64,000 bases of DNA, taken from NCBI GenBank assembly GCA_037349105.1, contig JAYJMM010000039.1, positions 5,362,501 through 5,426,500 of the forward strand, given 5' to 3'. The notes under the pieces were generated by a model, which saw only the letters and a program-made list of their open reading frames with translations, made no database searches and was not told the origin of the DNA. A program made the position numbers and the translations under genes. Each line of letters begins with the position of its first letter. Position 1 is the stretch's first letter. This DNA is from Limnomonas spitsbergensis (lineage: Eukaryota; Chlorophyta; Chlorophyceae; Chlamydomonadales). Of this stretch, positions 43,923 to 53,230 are shown one piece after another.

Positions 43923-46900
43923 ATGCATTCCCGAATGCGCAGTGCAACACATCAGAGCCGCTGTAATCCAATACCCCTCACCGGACCCAATAGCAGGCCC
44001 AGCATGCACGTCGCACGAGCCTATCCCACTGTTAAGCTCATTGTCAGTGACGTCGATGGCACGCTCCTCAACAGCATGCAGAAGCTGACAATGGGCGTGG
44101 AGGCAGCAGTCAAGCAAGCAGCTACAGCAGGCGTGCCGGTATGTGCAGAAACCTACCCTACTCACACACCCACACCCGCATCTGCTGCCCCCCACCCTCC
44201 TAGAGCACACTGGATCCGTCAAGAGTTTTTCTGTGGGCCCGATTCCTGAAGCTGGACTGAGCACGTAGCATAATCTCTGGAGAGACCAATGCTGAGCAGG
44301 AGAACAAGCATGCACATTTCCCCCCGAAAGACCACCCCGTCCCACCACCGATGCATGTTTTATTGAACACAAGACGACCTTCCTAAGGCTGCTGGGCAGC
44401 CACCACTTGCCCCAAAGGGACCAATCCTTGACTAGTCTACAGCTGTTGGCCCAGGCAGGAGGGCATGCCGCACCAGGCCCCCACGGCCGTAGGCCGTGAT
44501 GTAGCTGAAGTGTAGCTGAAGTGTAGCTGAAACACCCTGAAGAGACCGTGCCTCCCTCTCAAAACCGCCTTGTCCCGCCCTCACCGCTGGGCGCCCCTCA
44601 AGTATATGGCACATCTCCCTCAACTCACGCACCTGACAGGCGGCAAGACTGGCTGTAAGAGCCAGGTGGGGCTGTCTTGAGCAGGGTGGACCTCGTGCCC
44701 TCTCTGCGACTCCGCCAGATGCCATGCAACCATGCACAACTTGAAATCCCCCCCCTCTAGCCCGATGTTAATTTCAGAGCGCACGAAAATACCCTAGGCC
44801 GATTGGTAGCACCCACTCACTCGGCTGACTGGGACCAAACCAGTTACCAGGCACCTGCTGTCCCATGCACTCAAAGTGAGGCCCGTCACAACTTCACAAC
44901 CTTTGCCAGCCTCCGGCCCGCCACCCAGGGGGCGCGAGAAAGTTATTACTCCCCTTTGGGGAGGGCCCTTAAATGCACCTGGCCCCCTGGCCACAGGCCG
45001 TGACGTAGCTGAATTAGAGCTGAGGCAATCTATAATGAAAGCAAGCCAGGTCCCGTGGAAGGCGCAAGAAATAGGGCAACAGCGCAGCCTGTGCCCAAGG
45101 CTGGAAATCCTTAACATGTCCGCGGGCTAGAACCCAAAGCACCCGCAGATTCCCACGTGATGACCTGCTTGGAATTTAAATCGTCCAGGACAGTTTTAGA
45201 CTCACCCCCCCCTTCTGACCATCCGTGCGCCCCACAGTTCATGGTAGCCACCGGGAAGTCGCGTGGACCTTGGGTCAAGGACGTCTTCCAGAGGCTGGAC
45301 ATGAAGATGCCCGGAGTGTTCCTCCAGGTGAGATCAACCCCCAATAACCACCTAAACTCTATAACCACCTATAACCATCTAACCACCTGTATAACCACCA
45401 CCAACCTGAAAATGTGAAGATGCCCGGAGTGTTCCTCCAGGTCAGATTAACCACCAGTAACCACCTAAAAAGCTATAACCACCTATAACCACCACCAAGC
45501 TGGAAATGTGAAGATGCCCGAAGTGTTCCTCCAGGTCAGATTAAGTATCCATTACAATTGGTAAGGGTCAACCCACCCATACCCACCCCGAACCACCTTA
45601 ACCCACTTGCCTGGCCTTGAAGATACCCGGTGTGCTCCACCACGTGAGATTAACCAACAAAACACAGATCACCACCTACCATCACCACCTACGATCACCG
45701 CTGGTCTGGACATGGAAATGTCCGGATTATTCCTCGACGTTAGCTTAACCACCTGTAACCACCTCTCGTCTCCTCTCTCCCCTCGTAAAACCTCACCAAT
45801 GTTCCCCCTGCAACCTCCATACCTCTCTTTCTGCTGCCTGCTCGCCGATTCTCAGCTGCCGACGAGGGGCACAAGCGCACCTGCGCTGTTTTCTTTCGTT
45901 ACGCGTGCATCTGAGCTTTATAGACCTGGGTGGCTTCCTTCTACTTTGGAAAGTCTATCTTTGCAAAATAACCTCTCTTACCCATGCATGGGTTTCCTTG
46001 GTCTCGACCCTAAACCCTAAACCCTGAACCCCTGCAGGTTTTTCCTGGTCTGAACCCTGGATTTCTGCAGGGTTTGCCTGGTCTAAACCCTAAACCCTAA
46101 ACTCCTGCAAGGTCTGCCTGGTCTAAACCCTAAACCCTTAACTCCTGCAGGGTTTGCTTATTTACGATGCGGAAGGCAACCGGCTGTTTGAACGCGAGCT
46201 TGACCATGATGTTGCACTGGACGTCATCAAGCTGGCAGAGCAGCAGGGTGGGTGACGGGGGTGGGTGCATAGCTGTGGTGACGTGAGTGGGTGCACAGGT
46301 GTGGTGACATGGGTGGGTGCATGGGTGTGGTGACATGGGTGGGTCCATGGGTGTGGTGAGGTGGGTGGGTGCTTGTGTGGGGGATTGGTGTGGGGGTGGA
46401 GTGTGTGAGTGGGGGCTTGCGTGTAGGGTGGGTGGGTGGGTGCATAGGTGTGATGATGTGGAGGGGTGCTTGTGTGGGGGTTTGGTGTGGGGGTGGGGTG
46501 TGTGAGTGGGGGCTCGTCTCTGAGGTCGGTGGGTGGGTGCCTAGGTGTGGTAAGGTCGGTGGGTGTACTGTGTGATGACGTGGGTGGGTGGGTGGGTGCT
46601 TGTGGGTGGGGTGGGTGGGTGTGGAGTGGGTGGGTGGGTATATGTGGGTGCACAGGTGTGGGTGTCATAATCAACAATGTACCCTTCACATTTAAACTGA
46701 TGATAAGGAGCAGACATCCTGAAAATGAATTTTTTAAGCCCCTAACCCTAAACCCTACCCTTAACATGTAAACTGACGACAAGCAGCAGACATCCTAAAA
46801 ATAAAATTTGATGGGAACCATACCTGCATCAGGAGTGACCCTGATTGCTTACTGCGGCGAGCGGATCCTGGCGGAAAAAATAGATGCGCAGACGGACCTG

Positions 46901-49724
46901 CTGGCGTTTTACAAGGAGCCTGTCGTGGAGGCGGTGGGACCCATGACGGCCGTCGTGGGCAAGGTGTCCATTCAGAAGCTGATTTTCATGGCAGACCAGA
47001 AAGAGTGAGTCCAGACACTTAATTTTGGCCTGCAAATGCTTGAAGTAGGCACACTTGGCAAGAGGGTGTTTGGCGCATGTCTACTGCGAGCTGGTGTCCA
47101 TTCAATAGTTGGTTCTCAAGGTGGATCAGAAAGAGTGAGTTCAGACACTTTATTTTGGTATGTCAATGCCTTAAGGCGGCATACCTGGCGATAAAGTGTT
47201 TGTAGCATATCAGGAACGGTGGCCGTCGCGGGCGAGGTGTCCATTCAGAAGCTGATCCTCAGGGTGGACCAGATAGAGTAGGTTCTGACACTGCATTGGC
47301 CTCCAAATGCCTGAAGTTGGCAGACCTGGCAAGAGGGTGTTTGGCGCATGTTAGGATCTGGATCTGTACAGGCTTATGAAATATTATGCCTCCGCAGGCT
47401 TGTGAAATCTGAAGCCTCGACAGGCTTGTTGTTAATTTTGGCGTTGATCTTGGCTGGTCATGAAGGGCGTGCCTGTCTGTTTAGGGCGCCTTGTTTGGCC
47501 CAGGCTCAAGCAGGCTGGCTACTTTGGCTTTTTCTTTTTTTAAAGAGCGATGGCGATGGGCAAATGAACGCAAGAGCGCGGGTGATAAGGGGGGGTCTGA
47601 TACATAAACGGTCCTTCAAGGCTGTCCTGCCAGGTCTGGAGCGAGCGGATTATGAAGTAAAAGGTTTACGGCGCAGCTGTGTACATCTGTGTACATCTTT
47701 GTACAACTGTGTACATCCCCTGCTCTTTCCCGGCATCCCTTCTTGCAGTGAGTTCAAGTGTCAGGCACTCTGATTCTCATTTGCTTTTGCCCTGAAGACC
47801 CACAAAAAGAGTGTACAGGCCACTAAACTTGAAACCTTTCAATCCTCAATCCTGAACCGAAACCCTCAAGCCTGAAAACCTGCAATCTTGAACCCTTGAC
47901 CTTAGACCCCGACCCTAACCCTGTGGAAGATTTGCTTTCTTTTAGTGACTGAATCAGCTTTCGGTCACAGGTCCCATGTAGCGCCTCCTGGGCGACCTAT
48001 GCGATGCAGAGTTCCTTCTTTTTCAAATTTGAAAAGGCACCTGTCCGCCGCAGGCCCCCACGTCTGTCACTCTGTCCGCCCTCTTTTTTCAAACTTGGAA
48101 AAGGCACCTGTCCGTCGCAGGCCCCACATCTGTCACTCTGTCCGCCCTCTTTTTTTTCAAACTTGGAAAAGGCACCTGTCCGCCGCAGGCCCCACATTTG
48201 TCACTCTGTCCGCCCTATTTTTTTTCAAACTTGGACAAGGCACCTGTCCGCCGCAGGCCTCACATCTGTCACTCTGTCCGCCCTATTTTTTTTCAAACTT
48301 GGACAAGGCACCTGTCCGCCGCAGGCCCCACGTCTGCCCGCCCACTTTTTCAGGATTGATGTATTGCGTCCAGTGGCGGAGCAGCTGCTGGACGGACGCG
48401 CGACGCTTACAACGGCGGTAGAGGGCATGCTAGAGGTGGGGAGGGGTGCGCCAGAGTGTGGGCCAAGGCCTCAGGATGCGTTGGGACAATGGAAGAGTGG
48501 TGGTTCTGGAGGGTCTTGGACCGCTCCGTTTAAACCGGGTCAAAATTGGAGTGTCGTAGCCTTGGTGTGGAAAGCAGTGTGTGGGGTAGGTTTCAGAGTT
48601 GCAAGTGCCTGTACCGGTTTACGGGCACATGTCCCATGCATCAAATGTGATGCTCTGTTGGACCGAAAAAACTTCACAAAACTTCACAGCTCAGACTAGT
48701 GGAGCCTGCCTGTTGCAGGTTCTTCCTCTGGGTGCGTCCAAGGGCGCCGGCTTGGCTTGGCTCTTGCAGCACTTGGATATCAAAGCGGCGGATGTCATGG
48801 CGCTCGGTGACGGGGAGAATGACTTGGAGATGCTGGAGATGGTGGGGGTGAGTGGCAGGGACTTTTTAGTGACATTCGGAACTGATGTTGGTTATCAGAA
48901 GCAGGGAGTTAGCAGGGAGTTCTTGGTGAAGAGCTCGCCGCCGGTGCCGAAATTGAGATGGTGGGGGTGATTGGGGCACGGCCGAACGGGGATTAGGGCA
49001 GGGAGGGGGGTAGGTATAGATGGTGAGGGTGAGTGGGGCACGGCCGCACGGGGATCAAGGCAGGGAAGGGGGGTAGGTAGAGATAGAGGTAAGATATGGG
49101 CTCTGACGTCAGCTGCCAACAGGCTATCAGATTAGGGGGAGTTGAAGGGTCGGTGATGGGTGCAAGGAAACATGCATGACTGCGACAGAATGCAAAGCCC
49201 ACGCTTGAATTGCAGGGCTTTCAATGTTCATGCGCGCCTCCACTAATGGCCCCTTCTCTCCTCATGCAGCTGGGTGGGCCATGGGCAATGCTGGGCCTGC
49301 GTCAGGGCAGCTGCTGACGTCATGGTTGGAAACGATGGATTGCAAAGTGCATGCTTGAATTGCGGGGCTTTCAATGTTCATGCGCGCCCCCACTAATGGC
49401 CCCTTCACTCCTCGTGCAGCTGGGCGTGGCATGGGCAATGCTGGGCTTCGTGTCAGGGCAGCTGGTTGACGTCATGGTTGGAAGCGATGGATTGCAAAGT
49501 GCATGCTTGAATTGCGATTCTTGTAATGCTCATGCCTGCGCGCCCCCACTAATGGCCCTTCTCCCCTCTTGCAGCTGGGCGTGGCCATGGGCAATGCTGG
49601 GCCTCGTGTCAGGGCAGCTGCTGACGTCGTGGTCGGGAGCAATGACGCTGACGGTGTGGCCGAGGCCATCCAGAAGTTTGTGTTGCATGCCAATAAAGAG
49701 CAGGTCGCAGGCCTACCTCGCTGA
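43923..49724 (+). CDS. HAD-IIB (Cof-like) hydrolase, complete
   Basis: Exons 43923-44138, 45238-45327, 46151-46247, 46833-47004, 48354-48435, 48719-48847, 49575-49724 (stop TGA); phases agree at each join, giving 311 aa. Motif I is LIVSDVDGTLLNSMQKLT (nucleophile Asp plus Asp). Motif II is in FMVATGKSRG. The cap region follows (GLLIYDAEGNRLFERELDHD; VTLIAYCGERILAEKIDAQT). Motif III Lys is in VLPLGASKGAGLAWLL, and motif IV is VMALGDGENDLEML, followed by LGVAMGNAGPRVRAAADVVV. These are the standard elements of Cof/YidA-type Mg-dependent sugar-phosphate or nucleotide phosphatases; the substrate cannot be told. The first Met gives an N-terminal extension rich in Ser/Arg/Pro before TVKLIVSD, possibly an organelle-targeting peptide; ATG 44004 is the alternative start. 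Four of its introns contain decayed copies of neighbouring exon ends. Confidence 0.92.
44390..44540. mobile_element. Dispersed repeat family A copy
   Basis: In HAD intron 1. Contains CCACGGCCGTAGGCCGTGAT and three TAGCTGAAGTG units. Its order of segments matches 14990-15115. Confidence 0.65.
44800..45030. mobile_element. Dispersed repeat family A copy
   Basis: In HAD intron 1. Contains GGGCGCGAGAAAGTTATTAC, CTGGCCACAGGCCGTGACGT and AGCTGAATTAGAGCTGAGG. Confidence 0.55.
45413..45742 (+). repeat. Four decayed copies of HAD exon 2 end with donor
   Basis: The real exon ends AAGATGCCCGGAGTGTTCCT CCAG|GTGAGATC (45327). Copies at 45413-45445, 45508-45539, 45617-45650 and 45700-45742 keep most of this, with donor changed to GTCAG in the first two and kept as GTGAGAT in the third. 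Between them are ACCACCTATAACC repeats. Confidence 0.88.
46005..46150 (+). repeat. Copies of HAD exon 3 acceptor with telomere-like spacers
   Basis: CTGCAG|GGTTTGCTT is the real acceptor (46150). CTGCAGGTTTTTCCTGG, CTGCAGGGTTTGCCTGG and CTGCAAGGTCTGCCTGG precede it at 46032, 46065 and 46105. Spacers are CTAAACCCTAAACCCT, the plant-type telomere heptamer. Confidence 0.85.
46248..46665 (+). repeat. GTGGGTG-rich minisatellite after HAD exon 3
   Basis: Starts at the real donor CAGG|GTGGGTGACGG and continues with 28-32 bp units of GGGTGGGTGCATAGGTGTGG type. Each unit repeats the donor-like GTGGGTG. Confidence 0.88.
47005..47345 (+). repeat. Two decayed copies of HAD exon 4 end with donor
   Basis: The real end is GTGTCCATTCAGAAGCTGAT ... 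CAGAAAGA|GTGAGT (47004). Copies: 47094-47140 (donor AAAGA|GTGAGT kept) and 47237-47280 (AGATAGAGTAGG). The following intron sequence (CAAATGC(T/C)TGAAG, TGGCAAGAGGGTGTTTGGCG) is duplicated too. Period is about 143 bp. Confidence 0.9.
48010..48353 (+). repeat. About 66-bp repeats leading to a HAD acceptor
   Basis: Five units with TTTTTTCAAACTTGGAAAAG, GCACCTGTCCGCCGCAGGCC and CCACATCTGTCACTCTGTCC. The last unit runs into the real acceptor CCACTTTTTCAG|GATTGATG. Each unit contains its own polypyrimidine run and GCAG. Confidence 0.92.
48600..48690 (+). mobile_element. Dispersed repeat family C copy
   Basis: TGCCTGTACCGGTTTACGGG, CACATGTCCCATGCATCAAA and TGTGATGCTCTGTTGGAC, nearly identical to 23042-23115. 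It lies 30 bp before the acceptor of HAD exon 6. Confidence 0.75.
49200..49560 (+). pseudogene. Two decayed tandem copies of the last HAD exon
   Basis: Copies start after CATGCAG (49270) and CGTGCAG (49420); the real exon follows CTTGCAG at 49575. Both keep CTGGG(T/C)G, ATGGGCAATGCTGGGC and GTCAGGGCAGCTG but have indels that break the frame and drop the segment after GTCATGGTTGGAA. The period of 150-155 bp includes the preceding GGGGCTTTCAATGTTCATGC intron sequence. Confidence 0.92.
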
Positions 49725-52180
49725 CCTGACACATGCAGCAGCATTGCAGCTTCCATAATATGAAACCCGGGGAAGAGTTGTTTGCTTTGTTTAACTTTGT
49801 GCGATCTGCTCGCTACCCAATATGTGTATCATAATTCATAAACTCGTCATGTGGTCCCTGGCTGTGGCCCTTAATGGGTCCGGGTTCTGATGTCTGGTGA
49901 TACTTTGATAGTGTGACACTGTGATAGAGTGATCTGCTCATGGGGACATGGCCCACATGGGGACAGTGATGAGCTCCATAAAACAAAGTAGCGGTGTTGT
50001 AGATAGCATTATTAACTTTTACCTTGTGATGTTAAGATTTTACAGTCCAGCAGAGCATCACATTTGATTCAAAGGACATGGGAACAGCTGCCCATGAACC
50101 GGTACGAGCACGAAGTGAATTAGGTCTGCAAGCGAGAAGCCAGTGCCCCCCCTGGACTATCATCCAACGCACAACCACAAACCAGTGTCGTGGAAATGAA
50201 CCCCATAGTGAGGAGGATAAGCCCCAATCCCAACTCGCACGCTAGCTACCCCAAGGTGTTTTTGCGTCCCCTGCCTATTCTCCTGTTCCTGATCAAAATT
50301 TCTGCAGAGGAGACATAAGATCTTTCAGCATGGCAGCCTGTGAAGTTTTTACAGTCCAACAGAGCATCACATTTGATGCATGGGACATGTATCTGGCAAA
50401 TCTGAGCTTCAAAGCCTATACCCAGAGCCCCCGCTCCAGAACCAGTCCTCGTTCAAGGTTTCCAGCAGGTTGTTTTTGAAAACAGGCGGATTGTTGAGGA
50501 AGGTCTTGGTGCCTGGCAAGATGTGCGATGTAAAGTTTCAAGATACGTCACGATTAGTGGTTGCTACTATTAGTGGATTTTTGTTAGGCGCCCACGCGGC
50601 CGGACCTTTTGAGGAGGGCCCAGAGGTGTAACGTCATTGACAGGGATTGTACGCAAGCCCAGCCTCAGGATGGCACAGTATGCTGTCGGAGCTGGAGATA
50701 ATGCCACACAGCTGATCACAATATTGATCAGGGGCAAGCCTAGCCGGTATTAATAAGGACTTCACTGTATGGCCCCACACTACACAAACATACCGACGTT
50801 ACACCTCTGGGCCCTGCTTAGAGGTGTAACGTTATGAAAGCTCGGCCACGTCGGCAAACATTACGTCAGCTAGGAAAGGGAGAAGGCACAAATGGAGGGA
50901 AATGTAAAAATACAGAAGTATACCCTACTTATATCAGGCCTGGACATCAATGCTTGGCAATAGATGGAATGAGCAAGGTCGGTTTAATTTGGACTGTATC
51001 CGAGACTGTATCAACTGTTATGCTAGGCTAATTCAGCTACATAACAGCATGCGGCCATGGGGCGGGCCCTAGTGCAGTTTATAATGGTGCTTGCCGCTGG
51101 GCCCTGCTGAACGCTCAGCCGCGTGAGGCTGGTTGGGAATGTTTATGCTAAATTCAAATTACCATGCACAGTCAAGACTATGGTGCAGTCATACCACTCT
51201 CCTGTGTGAGGGGGCCGGAACATGGGGCCCGGTGAGATATAGACATGGGGAGGGATAATTATTGTGGCAGGTTCGAACCCTCAACCATTGGGGATGGAGA
51301 CCACCAGCGTGATACCAGTGAAACATTTCCATTTCTAAAGCCTGGTGCAGTATACTTGCTCCTCAGGCCCCAGACGTTCCACAGGTCAAGGGCTGGTCCC
51401 TATTATCGTCCCAGTGGTGGCTGCCCGACAGCTCGGTAAATATTACCCGGCGTGCACTAAAATGACGACAATTACCACGTGTCTGGAAAGATGGGACACA
51501 TCTGTCAGGGCCTAGAGGTGTGACGTCATCTATTGGAAAGATGGGACACAGTCACACAGCTGTCAGGGCCTTTTTCTTCTCCTATTTTCCTTCTCGTTGT
51601 CCCTTATCTTTCCAACCAGACAAATGGACGCCCACGCAGCCGAGCCTTTTTAAGCATGGCCCCGAGGACCGAGGTAAAGGCATGAACAGTTGCCTTTGAC
51701 ATTATGTTCAATTACCAAGCCATGCCACTCCTCTTCGCAAAACCCACCTTCTTTTATTTTAACATCACTACCGGTACTGTCCAATAATGTGAACAGGGGG
51801 ATGTAAACTGCTCCAGAGGCCCCGACAGGGCTACGCCAGAAAATGACGTAACAACTCAGGGCCCTGCTCAAAAACCAAGAGGTGTGACACTGTAACGTCA
51901 TGAACCAAAGGAGCCTTGTCCATAGGTATCCATTGTGAGCATTAGATACGTGCGCAGGAAAAAAGGCAGACCAGCCGTGCCCGCCCGGTGCATGCAAGCA
52001 GGGTTCCGGTTTTAGTTTCAAGCGGTTGGACCCTAAACCCAGAGCTTGCATGCCTCCACATATTATGTCCGCGAGGCAGGCGCACATGCCCCGAACATGA
52101 CATCAGGATATGGCACAGGTTAAGCCGCATCGTACCACCAAGGTAGCGAGAAACGGCGTGATACAGCACAGGTTCAGCCG
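49725..52180. other. Intergenic interval made largely of dispersed repeats
   Basis: Between convergent HAD (+) and CBM20-SAP (-) genes. Contains inverted family C copies (50030-50155, 50335-50395), family B pieces (50583-50645, 50795-50835, 51500-51670, 51850-51905) and family A (51360-51465). A hairpin with 13-bp arms and an 11-nt loop (50796-50808 / 50820-50832, ACGTTACACCTCT) sits inside a family B copy. No gene seen. Confidence 0.55.
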
Positions 52181-52184
52181 GATT

Positions 52185-53230
52185 GTGCTACCTTGGCCCC
52201 CAGTGGCACCGTCTGCCCCCATCAGCCTTTTGCTGTGGATGCGGTTCCCGGTTGCAGATTCGCCGCGCTGCTGGCAGGCAGGCTAACAGAGCAGCCGCAC
52301 TTGCAGGCAAGGTCATATGCCCTTCAGGACACCGCCAGCCCCCATCAGCCTTTGTACTAGCTGTGGATGCGGCTCCCGATTGCAGGTTGGCTGAACTGCC
52401 TGCAATCAGGCGCACAGACCAGCCACACTTGCAGGTCAGCTAAGCTGCCCATGATGCCGCCACCACTCCCCATCAGCCTCATCACGAGCTTTGGACGCAG
52501 TCCCCGGTCGTAGATTTGCCGCGCTGCTGGCAGGCAGGCTAACAGAGCAGCCGCACTTGCAGGCAAGGTCATATGCCCCTCATGAAACTGCCAGCCCCCA
52601 TCAGCCTTTGCACTAGCTGTGGATGCGGCTACCGATTGCAGACCAGACGCGCTGCTTGCAGAAAGACTCGCAGACCAGCCGCGCTCCCGGTTGCAGGCTG
52701 GCCGCGCTGCTTGCAGGCAGACTCAGAATCAGCCATGCTTGCGGGTAAGCTCACATGCCATTAATAACACCGCCAGCCCCCAGCTGGACGCGGCTTCCCG
52801 ATTGCGGGTTGGTCGCTCCGCCAGCAGGCTCACAGGCTAGCCGCACTAGCAGGCAAGCTCACATGCCCTTCATGACGCCGCCAGCCCCCATCAGCCTTTG
52901 AACCAGCTGGACGCGGCTTCCCGTCGCAGGCTGGCCGCGCTGCTTGAGCAAGCGGCGGATCTCGGCGGTGGCAAGCTTTCCAGCCCCAGCGCCCTGCACA
53001 AAGGGTTGAGGGTGCAGGGTTAGCCTTAACCCTGCTTGGGTAAGCGGCGAATCTCAGGAGTGACAAGCTAGCCAGCCCCAGCGCCCTGGACAAAAGGGTT
53101 CAGGGTCAGCCTAAAGCCTGCTTGGGTAAGCGGGGGATCTCGGCGGTGGCTAGCTTTCCGACCCCGGTGTCCTGCACAAAGGGTTCAGGATTCAGGTTAA
53201 GTCCAAACCCTGCTAAGGGTAAGCGGCGGA
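52185..53230 (-). pseudogene. Array of decayed copies of the SAP exon (real exon excepted)
   Basis: On the minus strand the real exon (52993-52859) reads ...GGAAGCCGCGTCCAGCTGGT.... Copies of its 3' half occur at about 52190-52250, 52320-52400, 52450-52510, 52580-52640 and 52770-52800, each with a variant of GGGAGCCGCATCCACAGCTA and GGCTGATGGGGGCTGG. Copies of its 5' half with acceptor (GCAGGGCGCTGGGGCTGG) lie at about 53040-53100 and 53120-53185, with a trace at 53215. All have stops or frame breaks. Confidence 0.82.

Noticed and set aside
51240..51310. tRNA-like GGTTCGAACC T-loop on the minus strand
   Set aside because: The T-stem does not pair beyond two or three bases, and no matching acceptor, D or anticodon stems could be drawn. 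The motif is a simple palindrome.
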